Shown here one piece after another: positions 53,206-61,925 of a stretch of DNA of 64,000 nucleotides. Under the pieces are notes generated by a model. It searched no databases. It was not told the DNA's origin and saw nothing but the letters and a program-made list of their open reading frames with translations. Within the stretch, counting starts at the first letter, position 1; each line of letters opens with the position of its first letter. Source of the stretch: RPQJ01 sp963696545. Its GTDB lineage: Bacteria; Pseudomonadota; Gammaproteobacteria; Steroidobacterales; Steroidobacteraceae. A program made the position numbers and the translations under genes. Location: contig CAVOKQ010000012.1 in assembly GCA_963696545.1 (NCBI GenBank), positions 496,001 through 560,000 on the forward strand, written 5' to 3'.

Positions 53206-53745
53206 TCAGGCAGCAGCCTTGCGGACGCGGGCCTTCGTCTTGCGCACGGCGGTCTTGACCTTGCGCTTCGCGGTCTTCACTTCGGGAATCTTGTCTTCGG
53301 TCGTCTCGACGACACGCTCGTACGTGTGCACGGCGACGGTGCGCAGGTCACGGCCGGCGACCTTGAAGATCGCAACGGCGCGCTGCGCGTCTTCGACGAC
53401 GCGGGCGCGGGTGGCCGGGACCATCTCGAACTGGTCGCGCACGAGGTCGATGATGTTGTCGGCGCGGGCCGCACGCTCGAGGCGCAGCGCGACGTCCGAG
53501 AGCGCAGAGGTCAGCATTTCGGACTGCAGCTCGATCAGGTTCGACACCGCCGTCTGCGAGACCGTCGTCAGCTTGACGCCCGAGCGGGCGAACACGCGGA
53601 CGGGGCTCTTCAGCGCCTTGATGTTCTCCGCGGAGCCGACGAACGCCTCGCGGACGGTCTCGGTGGACTCCTTGCGGAACTTCTGGACCTGGCCGGAAAG
53701 GGCGGAGGTCTGCTCACTCATGAATTCCTGGATCTGCTCGATCAT
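53206..53745 (-). CDS. Phasin-family polyhydroxyalkanoate granule-associated protein
   Basis: 179 residues, almost entirely helical. EQIQEFMSEQTSALSGQVQK, SPVRVFARSGVKLTTVSQTA and ELQSEMLTSALSDVALRLER match phasin-like proteins. The Lys/Arg/Ala-rich tail (TAKRKVKTAVRKTKARVRKA) resembles the basic tails of PhaF-type phasins that bind DNA. It would coat PHA granules and may tie them to the nucleoid. No PHA synthase is in the window. Own terminator downstream. Confidence 0.8.
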   Translation of the reverse strand: MIEQIQEFMSEQTSALSGQVQKFRKESTETVREAFVGSAENIKALKSPVRVFARSGVKLTTVSQTAVSNLIELQSEMLTSALSDVALRLERAARADNIIDLVRDQFEMVPATRARVVEDAQRAVAIFKVAGRDLRTVAVHTYERVVETTEDKIPEVKTAKRKVKTAVRKTKARVRKAAA

Positions 53746-53904
53746 GGCCGGCTCCTGATGGTCTGGTTATATGCTGCTGCAATGCAGCAATTGCTGCAGT
53801 GCACAATACCGCTGCAGACCCCGTATGTCAAATTCGGTAAGTCCGGATTTGCCACGCATTTGTACCTTGCCGCCCGGACGGCCCTGCCGCAGAGTCCGAG
53901 CCCG

Positions 53905-54423
53905 ATGCCTGTACCCAGCTTCCTTGCCCGACGCGTGAGCGTCCCCAGCGCCGCGCTGGTGCTCTTCGCGGCCATCCTGCCCGGTGTGGCTACGCTGGCT
54001 GCCGACGAAGGGAAGGACGCCGTTGCGGCCGTCGAGGCGACCGGCAGCGGCCCGCTCGAAGCAGTCATCCTCGTCCAGGCGCTGGAGGCTGCGACCCGGC
54101 CCGATGGCAGCGAAGAGAAGCGCTTCGTCGAGGCGCGGAAGCTGCTGGCGGGCGAGGAGGTCTACTACACGATCCGGGTGAGCAACCCCGGCAAGGAGGC
54201 CGTCGCCGACATCGTGGTAACGAAGCGCATGCCGTTCGGCGTGGACTATGTGCGCGGATCGGCGCGCGGGCCCGCCTGCGACGTCGAGGTTTCGCGCGAC
54301 AACGGCGAGACCTATGCAGCGGAGGGCAAGTCCGGCGAATACACGCACCTGCGCTGGACCTGCCGGAATCCGCTTGCGCCGGGAGCAACCGCGCTGCTCC
54401 GGTTCCGCGCGATCTTCCGCTGA
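53905..54423 (+). CDS. Secreted protein with DUF11-like repeat domain
   Basis: 172 residues from ATG 53905. Signal peptide SVPSAALVLFAAILPGVATLA (cut about LAA). The body AGEEVYYTIRVSNPGKEAVA, DIVVTKRMPFGVDYVRGSAR and LRWTCRNPLAPGATALLRFR follows the DUF11/conserved-repeat (CARDB-like) pattern of cell-envelope proteins. An upstream in-frame extension through the phasin region is a shadow. dinG begins 2 bases after its stop. Function unknown. The 53746-53904 gap contains an AT-rich palindrome-like CTGCTGCAATGCAGCAATTGC segment of unclear role (trimmed: CTGCTGCAATGCAGCA). Confidence 0.7.
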   Translation: MPVPSFLARRVSVPSAALVLFAAILPGVATLAADEGKDAVAAVEATGSGPLEAVILVQALEAATRPDGSEEKRFVEARKLLAGEEVYYTIRVSNPGKEAVADIVVTKRMPFGVDYVRGSARGPACDVEVSRDNGETYAAEGKSGEYTHLRWTCRNPLAPGATALLRFRAIFR

Positions 54424-54425
54424 CC

Positions 54426-56378
54426 ATGACCGACACGCTCACCGGGATTTTCGGTCCGGACGGACCGCTGGCGCGAGCCATGCCCGGCTACAGCGTGCGC
54501 GACCAGCAGTCGTCGATGGCGGAGCACGTCGCGGCTGCGCTGAAGAGCCACGAGACGCTGGTGGTCGAGGCGGGCACGGGCACGGGCAAGACGTTCGCGT
54601 ACCTCGTGCCGGCGCTGGTGTCCGGGCGGCGCGTGATCCTGTCGACCGGTACGCGGGCGCTGCAGGACCAGCTGTATCACCGCGACCTGCCCGCAGTCTG
54701 CAACGCGCTCGGCCGCCCGGTGCGTGTTGCGCTTTTGAAAGGTCGCGCGAACTACCTCTGCCGTCACCGCCTCGACGTGGCGGAGCAGCAAGCGTACGCG
54801 CGCGGCGTGCGGCGCGAGGTGGCCGTCGCGTTGCCGAAAGTGCGCGCGTGGTCGCACGTCACGCGCAAGGGTGACATCGCGGAACTGCCGGGCATCGGTG
54901 AGCAGGATCCAGTCTGGCCGTGGGTGACCTCGACGCGCGAGAACTGTCTCGGCGCCGAGTGCCCGAAATACGACGAGTGCTTCGTGCTGGCGGCGCGGCG
55001 CGAAGCGCAGGCCGCCGACATCGTGGTAGTGAATCATTACCTGCTGATGGCCGACCTGGTACTGAAGGAGGAAGGCTTCGGCGACCTGCTGCCGGGCGCG
55101 GACGCGATCGTGATCGACGAGGCGCACCAGTTGCCGGACGTCGCCGCGCAGTTCCTCGGCTACAGCGTCAGTACGCGGCAGCTGTCAGCCATTGCGAAGG
55201 ACATTTCGGGCGAACTGCTGCTTGCGCAGCAGATGGGTTCGAATGTCGATGCGGCGCTGACCGGCCTCGACGCGCAGGTCGCGGCGGTGATCGCGGCGGG
55301 CAGCGGCAGTGACGCAAGGCTCGAGCACTCGCAGTGGCCCGAACGCCTGGTCGAGGCGCTGAATGGACTTGCCAGCCGCGCGTCCGACCTCGCCGCGGCG
55401 CTCGAGCCGCTCGCGGGCGACGGGCAGGGCGCATTCCACCGGCTGCATGAACGGCTCGTCGAAAGTGCCGAGCGGCTGCAGCTGCTGACGCAGGAACAGG
55501 TCGAGGGCGGAGTGCGCTGGGCGGAGACCGGTGCGCGCAGCGTCAGTTGTCATTACGCGCCGGTGGACGTGGCCTCGCAGCTCGCCGCGCTGATGCAGGC
55601 GCAGTCGGGCGCGTGGATCCTCACGTCGGCCACGCTCGCGGTCGGCGACGATTTCTCGCACTACAAGCGTCGCTCCGGGCTGTCGCACGCGCGCACGGTG
55701 CGCTTCGAAAGCCCGTTCGATTTCGCGAACCAGGCACTGCTGTACCTGCCGAAGGGTCTCGGCGACCCGGGTGCGCCGAGTCACACGGCGAACGTGATCG
55801 CGGCGTCGCTGCCGGTACTCGAGGCGAGTGGCGGACGAGCGTTCCTGCTGTTCACGAGTCATCGGGCGCTGCGTGAAGGCGCCGAGCGCTTGCGCCAGGC
55901 CTGGGGTGACTCGCCACCGGTGCCGGTACTGATCCAGGGCGACGGTTCGCGCGATCAGTTGCTGCGTCGGTTCCGCGAGGCAGGCAACGCGGTGCTGCTC
56001 GGCACCGGCAGCTTCTGGGAAGGTGTCGACGTGAAGGGCACGGCGCTCTCGGTGGTGATCATCGACAAGCTGCCGTTCGCGGCGCCCGATGATCCGCTGT
56101 TGAAGGCGCGGCTCGAGGCGATCCGCGAGCAGGGTGGCAACCCGTTCTTCGATGAGCAGGTGCCCCAGGCCGTGATCGCGCTGAAGCAGGGGGTCGGGCG
56201 GCTGATCCGTGACGATGCGGACTTCGGCGTCGTGATGCTGTGCGATACGCGGCTCGTGACCAAGGGCTACGGCCGCGCGTTCCTCGCGAGCCTGCCGCCG
56301 ATGAAGCGGACGCGGGAACTGGAGGAGGTGACGGGGTTCCTGCGCGAGCGGCTGGCAGGCGCCGGTCAGCCTGCGTAG
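54426..56378 (+). CDS. dinG: ATP-dependent 5'-3' DNA helicase DinG/YoaA family
   Basis: 650 residues. RDQQSSMAEHVAAALKSHET, Walker A VEAGTGTGKTFAYLVP, Fe-S Cys cluster (RANYLCRHRLD, then NCLGAECPKYDECF), Walker B VIDEAHQLPDVAAQFLGYS. The helicase 2 domain has LLFTSHRALREGAERL, GTGSFWEGVDVKGTALSVVI, and VGRLIRDDADFGVVMLCDTR (Q/R-x-x-G-R-x-x-R-like). XPD-like Fe-S superfamily-2 helicase in repair and R-loop processing; length nearer to YoaA (~636) than DinG (~716). Confidence 0.93.
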   Translation: MTDTLTGIFGPDGPLARAMPGYSVRDQQSSMAEHVAAALKSHETLVVEAGTGTGKTFAYLVPALVSGRRVILSTGTRALQDQLYHRDLPAVCNALGRPVRVALLKGRANYLCRHRLDVAEQQAYARGVRREVAVALPKVRAWSHVTRKGDIAELPGIGEQDPVWPWVTSTRENCLGAECPKYDECFVLAARREAQAADIVVVNHYLLMADLVLKEEGFGDLLPGADAIVIDEAHQLPDVAAQFLGYSVSTRQLSAIAKDISGELLLAQQMGSNVDAALTGLDAQVAAVIAAGSGSDARLEHSQWPERLVEALNGLASRASDLAAALEPLAGDGQGAFHRLHERLVESAERLQLLTQEQVEGGVRWAETGARSVSCHYAPVDVASQLAALMQAQSGAWILTSATLAVGDDFSHYKRRSGLSHARTVRFESPFDFANQALLYLPKGLGDPGAPSHTANVIAASLPVLEASGGRAFLLFTSHRALREGAERLRQAWGDSPPVPVLIQGDGSRDQLLRRFREAGNAVLLGTGSFWEGVDVKGTALSVVIIDKLPFAAPDDPLLKARLEAIREQGGNPFFDEQVPQAVIALKQGVGRLIRDDADFGVVMLCDTRLVTKGYGRAFLASLPPMKRTRELEEVTGFLRERLAGAGQPA

Positions 56379-56412
56379 TGGTATGGTGTTTCGTCATACA
56401 TCGGGGGTGGCG

Positions 56413-56655
56413 ATGGGCAGCGTCAAGGTGGCGGTCACGATCAAGCGCGACACGATCGCGGGCATCGATGGCTTGGTGGCGCGAAAAATCTTTGCGAACC
56501 GCAGCCAGGCGATCGAGGCGGCTTTGGCAGAGAAGCTGGTGTTCATGGAGCGTCGCCGGCTCGCCGCCGAATGCGCGAAGCTCGATCCCGAGTTCGAGCA
56601 AGCGCTGGCCGACGAAGGGCTCTGCGCAGTGGCCGAGTCGTGTCCCGACTGCTGA
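56413..56655 (+). CDS. Orphan ribbon-helix-helix antitoxin-like protein
   Basis: 80 residues from ATG 56413. SVKVAVTIKRDTIAGIDGLV, KIFANRSQAIEAALAEKLVF and RRLAAECAKLDPEFEQALAD match CopG/MazE-like RHH antitoxins with a C-terminal LDP-EEQ-AL-DEG tail. Usually a MazF/PIN toxin follows; here the next base starts tsaB. It may be a solo antitoxin or remnant, or a regulator of tsaB. G-rich tract as weak Shine-Dalgarno. Confidence 0.75.
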   Translation: MGSVKVAVTIKRDTIAGIDGLVARKIFANRSQAIEAALAEKLVFMERRRLAAECAKLDPEFEQALADEGLCAVAESCPDC

Positions 56656-57351
56656 ATGCGCCTCCTCGCACTCGATACCTCCACCGAAGCCTGCTCCGCC
56701 GCCTTGTTCCAGGACGGCGCGATCACCATGCGCTTCGAGATCACCGAGCGCAGTCACGCGGACCTGATCCTGCCCATGATCGAATCGTTGCTCAGTGAGG
56801 CCGGCCTCGCGCTGGCGAACCTGGATGGAGTCGCTTTCGGTCGTGGTCCGGGCGGTTTCACGGGCCTGCGCATTGCAACCGGTGTCGTGCAGGGCCTGGC
56901 GCTCGGGGCAGGGCTGTTCGTGGCGCCCGTGTCGAGCCTGGCCGCGGTCGCCGAGCAGGTGCCGGCGGGCGAGGGCGAGGGAATCCTCATCTGCAACGAC
57001 GCGCGGATGGGCGAGGTCTACTGGGGTGTATTCCGCAAGGCCGCGAGCGGGTCGCTCGAGGCGCTGGCGCCCGAATCGGTGTCGCCGCCGGAGCGGGTCT
57101 CGGTCGATGCAGCCATCGTGCGTCACGCTGCCGGCAACGGGCTCCCGCGATACCCGGACCTGCAGGCGCGGCTACAGGCGGCCGGATTGCAGCTGCATGA
57201 CAACCTCTATCCCCGTGCAGACGCAGTGGCGCGGCTGGGTGCGATCGAACTCGCCGCCGGACGCGGCGTGGCCGCTGAAATGGCGCTGCCGACCTACGTT
57301 CGGGACGACGTCGCACGGCCTTCCGGCCCGGCCGTCACCGGAATGTCATAA
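56656..57351 (+). CDS. tsaB: tRNA threonylcarbamoyladenosine biosynthesis protein TsaB
   Basis: 231 residues. LLALDTSTEACSAALFQDGA is the ASKHA-fold opening. ERSHADLILPMIESLLSEAG and GVAFGRGPGGFTGLRIATGV are TsaB signatures. ILICNDARMGEVYWGVFRKA and YVRDDVARP complete it. Acts with TsaD/TsaE to make t6A37 in tRNA; TsaB is the non-catalytic partner. The ATG directly follows the antitoxin stop. phoB follows 47 bases later. Confidence 0.95.
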   Translation: MRLLALDTSTEACSAALFQDGAITMRFEITERSHADLILPMIESLLSEAGLALANLDGVAFGRGPGGFTGLRIATGVVQGLALGAGLFVAPVSSLAAVAEQVPAGEGEGILICNDARMGEVYWGVFRKAASGSLEALAPESVSPPERVSVDAAIVRHAAGNGLPRYPDLQARLQAAGLQLHDNLYPRADAVARLGAIELAAGRGVAAEMALPTYVRDDVARPSGPAVTGMS

Positions 57352-57398
57352 TTGCGGCCTGTAATGCCGGCGTCATCTGAGCGCTGGGTTACGAGGCA

Positions 57399-58094
57399 AT
57401 GACGAGCAAACAGATCCTGATCGTCGAGGACGAGAAGCCCATCCGGGACATGATCGCCTTTGGCCTGCGACGTGCCGGCTTCGACGTGCGCGAGGCCGAG
57501 GACTGCACCGCCGCCCGCGCCAGCATTGCCGACCATCGCCCGGACCTGCTGCTGGTCGACTGGATGCTGCCGGACCAGAGCGGCCTCGAACTGACGCGCG
57601 CAATCAAGCGCAATAAGGACACCGAGGACATGCCGGTGATCATGCTCACCGCGCGAGCGGACGAGCACGACAAGGTGTCGGGCCTCGAGGGTGGCGCGGA
57701 TGACTACGTCACCAAGCCGTTCAGCCCGCGCGAGCTCCTTGCGCGGATCAACGCCGTACTGCGCCGGGCCACGCCGGCCGGTGCGGGTGGGACGATCGAG
57801 TCCGGCGGCCTCGCGCTCGACACGGCGAGCCACCGCGTGACGGCGGGCGAGCAGACAGTCGCACTCGGACCCACCGAGTACCGACTGTTGCAGTTCTTCA
57901 TGGAGCACCCGGAGCGCGTCTATTCGCGCGGGCAGCTGCTCGATCGCGTGTGGGGAGGCAACGTGTATGTCGAGGAGCGCACGGTCGACGTGCACATCCG
58001 CCGGCTGCGCAAGGCGCTGGAGCCGTTCCACAGCGACGGGCTGATCCAGACGGTACGCGGCTCCGGCTACCGTTTCTCGACGCGGCCCGAGTAA
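57399..58094 (+). CDS. phoB: Phosphate regulon response regulator PhoB
   Basis: 231 residues. Receiver ILIVEDEKPIRDMIAFGLRR, phospho-acceptor LLLVDWMLPDQSGLELTR, LTARADEHDKVSGLEGGADD, VTKPFSPRELLARINAVLRR. OmpR-type winged helix: LGPTEYRLLQFFMEHPERVY, RGQLLDRVWGGNVYVEERTV, DVHIRRLRKALEP, VRGSGYRFS. The combination is typical of PhoB. ATG 57399. A CATAAT at about 57347-57352 may be its -10; I do not see a canonical Pho box in front of it. phoR follows 21 bases later. Confidence 0.95.
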   Translation: MTSKQILIVEDEKPIRDMIAFGLRRAGFDVREAEDCTAARASIADHRPDLLLVDWMLPDQSGLELTRAIKRNKDTEDMPVIMLTARADEHDKVSGLEGGADDYVTKPFSPRELLARINAVLRRATPAGAGGTIESGGLALDTASHRVTAGEQTVALGPTEYRLLQFFMEHPERVYSRGQLLDRVWGGNVYVEERTVDVHIRRLRKALEPFHSDGLIQTVRGSGYRFSTRPE

Positions 58095-58115
58095 CGGGCC
58101 CACTGGCGGTTCGCA

Positions 58116-59402
58116 TTGTCGCAACCCGCCTGGCAACAGATTGCAGCGATCGTCGTGACCGTGCTGGTCGCGGCCGCGCTCGGCTTGCTGTTCGGCCATG
58201 CCGCGCTCGCCGTCGCGATCGCGCTCGCGATCCTGCTCGCACTGCAGGTGCGCAACCTGATGCGATTCGACCACTGGTTGCGGCATCGCACGGTCGAGTC
58301 GCCGCCCAACATGAATGGCTTGTGGGGCCAGGTCGTCGCGACCACGAGCCGCATATACCGCCGCAAGGTCTATCACAAGCGCCGCGTGCTCACGCTGCTG
58401 CGGGAGTTCAGGCGCATGACCGCCGCGATGCCGGACGGCGCGATCCTGCTCGGTCCCAATCGTGAGATCCTGTGGCTCAACCGTACTGCAGGCCGCTGGC
58501 TCGACCTCAGGCGCAAGATCGACCACGGTATCCGGGTCGACAACCTGGTGCGGCATCCGGCGCTGGTCGAGTACCTGGAGAGCGGTGGGAACACGGCTCC
58601 GCCCCGGATTCACCTGCCGAAGCAGGGTGATCGCTGGCTCGAGTTCCACCTGGTGCGCTCGAGCGACAGCGCCCAGCAGCTGCTGATCGTCCGCGACGTC
58701 ACCAGCGAGGCGCGGCTCGAGTCGATGCGCAAGGACTTCGTCGCGAATGCGTCGCACGAGCTGCGCTCGCCGCTGACGGTGATCAGCGGCTACCTCGACG
58801 CGCTCGCAGACGACACGGCGCTCGACGAGGCGTGGCGGGAGCCCGTGATGGAGATGCGCCGCCAGTCCGACCGGATGCGCGGCATCGTGCAGGACCTGCT
58901 TGAGCTCTCCAAGCTCGAGGCGGAGAGCGGCCAGGCCGAGCACACTCCGGTCGACGTGGGCGGGATGCTGGCGCTGATCCGCAAGGACGTGCTGGCGCGA
59001 CCGGAGCATCCGGAAACCGTGGAACTCCAGCTCGACAGCAATGCCAGCCTGCTCGGATCCGAGAGCGGGCTGCATTCGGTGTTCGCGAACCTCGTGTCGA
59101 ACGCGGTCAAGTACACGCCGGCGGAGGGCAGCATCCACGTCCGCTGGTGGGTAGACGGCGCGGGCGGCCATGTCACGGTGCGCGACACCGGCATCGGCAT
59201 CCCTGCCGAGCACCTGCCGCGGCTCACCGAACGGTTCTATCGCGTGGATGCCGGGCGGTCGCGGCGTCTCGGCGGGTCCGGACTCGGTCTGGCGATCGTC
59301 AAACACGCATTGCAGCGGCATGACGGCCGGCTCGAGATACAGAGCGTGGAAGGCAAGGGCAGCACGTTCACGTGTCACTTCCCTTCAGCTCGCGTTCAAT
59401 AG
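58116..59402 (+). CDS. phoR: Phosphate regulon sensor histidine kinase PhoR
   Basis: 428 residues from TTG 58116. N-terminal hydrophobic pair (AAIVVTVLVAAALGLLFGHA, LAVAIALAILLALQVRNLM), the DUF3329-like linker (FDHWLRHR), and PAS domain (AAMPDGAILLGPNREILWLN). H-box RKDFVANASHELRSPLTVIS, N-box FANLVSNAVKYTPAEG, G boxes RDTGIGIPAEHLPRL and GGSGLGLAIVKHAL. Activates PhoB when phosphate is low, via PhoU/Pst. No pst genes are in the window. Confidence 0.95.
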   Translation: MSQPAWQQIAAIVVTVLVAAALGLLFGHAALAVAIALAILLALQVRNLMRFDHWLRHRTVESPPNMNGLWGQVVATTSRIYRRKVYHKRRVLTLLREFRRMTAAMPDGAILLGPNREILWLNRTAGRWLDLRRKIDHGIRVDNLVRHPALVEYLESGGNTAPPRIHLPKQGDRWLEFHLVRSSDSAQQLLIVRDVTSEARLESMRKDFVANASHELRSPLTVISGYLDALADDTALDEAWREPVMEMRRQSDRMRGIVQDLLELSKLEAESGQAEHTPVDVGGMLALIRKDVLARPEHPETVELQLDSNASLLGSESGLHSVFANLVSNAVKYTPAEGSIHVRWWVDGAGGHVTVRDTGIGIPAEHLPRLTERFYRVDAGRSRRLGGSGLGLAIVKHALQRHDGRLEIQSVEGKGSTFTCHFPSARVQ

Positions 59403-59466
59403 GGCGCGACCCAGGCCGCGTCGTCCGGCATCCGTGATTGCCGTTGCGGCTTCACGACAGACGGCA

Positions 59467-59500
59467 CTGAAACCTCACTGTAACAGTCGACGCCTATAAA
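59467..59500 (+). promoter_or_regulatory. Pho box and -10 of the porin gene
   Basis: CTGAAAC (59467-59473), CTCA, CTGTAAC (59478-59484): two 7-bp half-sites at 11-bp spacing, as in PhoB boxes (CTGTCAT/CTGTAAC type). A -10-like TATAAA (59495-59500) begins 11 bases after the second half-site, the usual position where PhoB replaces -35 contacts. The gene lies directly downstream of phoBR. Confidence 0.7.
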
Positions 59501-59587
59501 GGCGGCCATGGGATTTTTCGCGCCGGTCGCGACTCGTGCTCCGACGCGGATGTGTCGTTCAGTTACCACCATCGTGAGGGGATCACT

Positions 59588-61015
59588 GTGAGAAATACGC
59601 TGCTGGCCTCGGCGGTCGCCGCGGCACTGATGCTGAGTGCGGCCCAGTCTTCCGCCGCCCCGGCCAAGACGGCCACCAAGGCCGAACTCGACGCAATGCA
59701 GGCGCAGATGCGCGCGCTGTCGGAGCGCCTCACGCGCCTGGAGGCGGCCAACGCGGCACTGCAGACCGAGAACTCGGACCTGAAGTCGCTGGTCGACCGG
59801 CGCGACGCGGAGACGGACTACCTGAAGGCGCAGACCAAGGAACTGCGCGAAGAGGGCGCCGTGGCCTCGAACGAGCTCGGCAAGCTCAAGGGTGCGGACT
59901 GGGCGTCGCGAATCAAGTTCAAGGGCGATCTGCGCATTCGCGACGAGAACATCGAGACGGAGCGCGTGGTGGGCACGGGCTCGACGGCGCAGGTCGAAGA
60001 TGCCGCCAACCGCAACCGCATGCGCTTCCGCACGCGTTTCGGTGCCGAGGCACAGGTGACCGACAACTCGAAGGTCGTGTTCCAGCTAGCGAGTGGCGAA
60101 GGCGATCCGCGGTCGACCAACCAGACGGAGACCAACATCGGCTCGGGCAAGCCAGTCATCATCGACCTCGCTTATGCCGACTGGGCATTCACGAATGGCG
60201 GCAACCTGGTCATCGGCAAGCAGAAGTACCCGACCTGGCGGCCGGGCCAGAGCCTGTTCTTTGACGGCGATTTCAACCCCGAAGGGGCCGCAGTGACGTT
60301 CAACCGCGGCATGTTCTTCGGCAGCGGCTACTGGTGGTGGCTGCAGGAGAACTACAACGCCAACCCGGCGGGCAACAACGAGGACGCGAACCTGTGGGGT
60401 ACGCAGCTCGGGCTCAAGTTCGCGCTGTTCGGCGGCGAGACTCGCGTGGCCGCCCAGTACTATGACTGCGGTGCGTGTCAGTACAACAACCCCTTCTGGC
60501 AGCCGGTGACCGGCAGCCAGAGTGCGTTCGGCAACTCGACGATCACGCAGGGCTCAGGCTCGTCGGCGATCCAGGTGCTGAAGTATGACTACAACGTGCT
60601 CGAGCTCTCGGCCGAGATGGGATTGACGGTGTTCGACCTGCCGTTCTCCGTCTGGGCGGATTATGCGCAGAACATGGCTGACGACGTCGAGTACAACGAA
60701 GCCTGGGCGGTGGGCGCCATGCTCGGCAAAGCCTCGAACCGCCGCACCTGGGAGGCGGGGCTCTTCTACGAGTCGCTCGACAAGGACGCACTGTATGCAC
60801 AGATGATCGACTCCGACTTCGGCAACGGGAACACGGATACCGAAGGCTGGGTACTGAAGGCTGGATACGCGCCGGTCAAGAACATCGTGCTGAACGCGAC
60901 TTACTTCATCAACACGCTGAACAAGGACGTGGCTCCGGTCAGCGGACCGACGTACGAGATCGGCAAGGACCTGAACTACAACCGGCTGCAGCTCGACGTG
61001 AACTACAAGTTCTGA
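59588..61015 (+). CDS. Outer-membrane porin, probably phosphate-starvation-induced
   Basis: 475 residues from GTG 59588, Shine-Dalgarno GAGGGG about 6 bases upstream. Signal peptide LLASAVAAALMLSAAQSSAA; coiled-coil (MRALSERLTRLEAANAALQT, ENSDLKSLVDRRDAE) as in OprP/OprO-type trimeric porins; then a beta-barrel with alternating strands (IKFKGDLRIRDENIE, NRMRFRTRFGAEAQVTDNSK, GNLVIGKQKYPTWRPGQSLF) and a C-terminal aromatic YNRLQLDVNYKF. It belongs to the putative-porin family with periplasmic coiled coil. The Pho box upstream suggests uptake of phosphate or other anions under PhoB control. Confidence 0.88.
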   Translation: MRNTLLASAVAAALMLSAAQSSAAPAKTATKAELDAMQAQMRALSERLTRLEAANAALQTENSDLKSLVDRRDAETDYLKAQTKELREEGAVASNELGKLKGADWASRIKFKGDLRIRDENIETERVVGTGSTAQVEDAANRNRMRFRTRFGAEAQVTDNSKVVFQLASGEGDPRSTNQTETNIGSGKPVIIDLAYADWAFTNGGNLVIGKQKYPTWRPGQSLFFDGDFNPEGAAVTFNRGMFFGSGYWWWLQENYNANPAGNNEDANLWGTQLGLKFALFGGETRVAAQYYDCGACQYNNPFWQPVTGSQSAFGNSTITQGSGSSAIQVLKYDYNVLELSAEMGLTVFDLPFSVWADYAQNMADDVEYNEAWAVGAMLGKASNRRTWEAGLFYESLDKDALYAQMIDSDFGNGNTDTEGWVLKAGYAPVKNIVLNATYFINTLNKDVAPVSGPTYEIGKDLNYNRLQLDVNYKF

Positions 61016-61041
61016 TCTCGTTCGCTGCGGAACCCTCACCC

Positions 61042-61095
61042 GGCTCGTGCTCATTGGCCTCACGAGCCACCCTCCCCGGGATTCCCCGGGGAGGG
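61042..61095. terminator. Tandem hairpins between porin and phoU genes
   Basis: First hairpin GGCTCGTG (61042-61049) / CACGAGCC (61061-61068). Second, 11-bp perfect, CCCTCCCCGGG (61070-61080) / CCCGGGGAGGG (61085-61095), loop ATTC. No U-run, so a factor-dependent terminator, mRNA stabiliser or attenuator between the porin and phoU. Nothing else is seen in 61016-61174. Confidence 0.5.
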
Positions 61096-61174
61096 CACGG
61101 TGGGGGTTTCTGCGTGCTGGCACACTTGCCGCGATCCCGGCTCTCCTGTATATCGGCCGAGTTCCGGAGAACCC

Positions 61175-61918
61175 ATGGACACTTCAGACCTTTCGCATCA
61201 CATCCTGAGCCGCTTCAATGCCGACCTCGAGGGCGTTCGCTCCGGGGTGCTGCAGATGGGCGGGCTCGTCGAGAAGCAGCTGCAGGACGGCATCAAAGCC
61301 CTCTATACGGGGGACGGCCGGCTCGGCGAGGAAGTGGCGCGGCTCGACCACAAGGTCAACGCCATGGAAGTGGCGATCGACGAGGACTGCAGCCGAATCC
61401 TGGCGACGCGGGGCCCGACGGCCTCGGACCTGCGCCTGATCGTCGCGATCATCAAGACGATCACCGACCTCGAGCGCATCGGCGACGAGGCCGAGAAGCT
61501 CGGCAACATCGCATCCCGGCTGGCCACGCTCGAGCGGCCGACCGATCGGTACCGTGAGATCAAGCACATCGGGGACCTGGTCACCGAGATGGTGCACGGC
61601 GCGCTCGACGCGTTCGCGCGCATGGACACCGATGCCGCGCTCGCCGTTGCGCGCCGGGATCGCGTCGTGGACGAGGAGTACGAGGCACTGCAGCGCCAGT
61701 GCATCACGTTCATGATGGAAGACCCGCGCGCGATCCGCCGGGCGCTCGACATCCTGTGGGTCGCGCGTGCGCTCGAGCGCATCGGCGACCACGCCAAGAA
61801 CATCTGCGAGTACGTGATCTACATGGCGCTCGGCAAGGACATCCGTCACCTATCGATCGAGGACGTCGAGCGGCAGCTGGCGGAAGCCCGCACGAAGCGG
61901 ACCGGCAGCGAGGGTTGA
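61175..61918 (+). CDS. phoU: Phosphate signalling protein PhoU
   Basis: 247 residues from ATG 61175 (GGAGAACCC just before). Two three-helix-bundle halves, each with the metal-binding E/D-xxx-D motif: DLERIGDEAEKLGNIASRLA and ALERIGDHAKNICEYVIYMA. GLVEKQLQDGIKALYTGD and NAMEVAIDEDCSRILATRGP are typical. Negative regulator of PhoR with Pst. Completes phoB-phoR-porin-phoU. Confidence 0.95.
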   Translation: MDTSDLSHHILSRFNADLEGVRSGVLQMGGLVEKQLQDGIKALYTGDGRLGEEVARLDHKVNAMEVAIDEDCSRILATRGPTASDLRLIVAIIKTITDLERIGDEAEKLGNIASRLATLERPTDRYREIKHIGDLVTEMVHGALDAFARMDTDAALAVARRDRVVDEEYEALQRQCITFMMEDPRAIRRALDILWVARALERIGDHAKNICEYVIYMALGKDIRHLSIEDVERQLAEARTKRTGSEG

Positions 61919-61925
61919 GTCAAAG

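Noticed and set aside
53065..53904. N-terminal extension of the DUF11-like gene back through the phasin region
   Set aside because: It would cross the REP-like element, terminator and antisense of the phasin gene; the signal peptide at 53905 marks the real start.
57343..57365. Pho box in front of phoB
   Set aside because: ATGTCAT and CTGTAAT half-sites are 16 bp apart instead of 11, so they do not form a canonical PhoB site.
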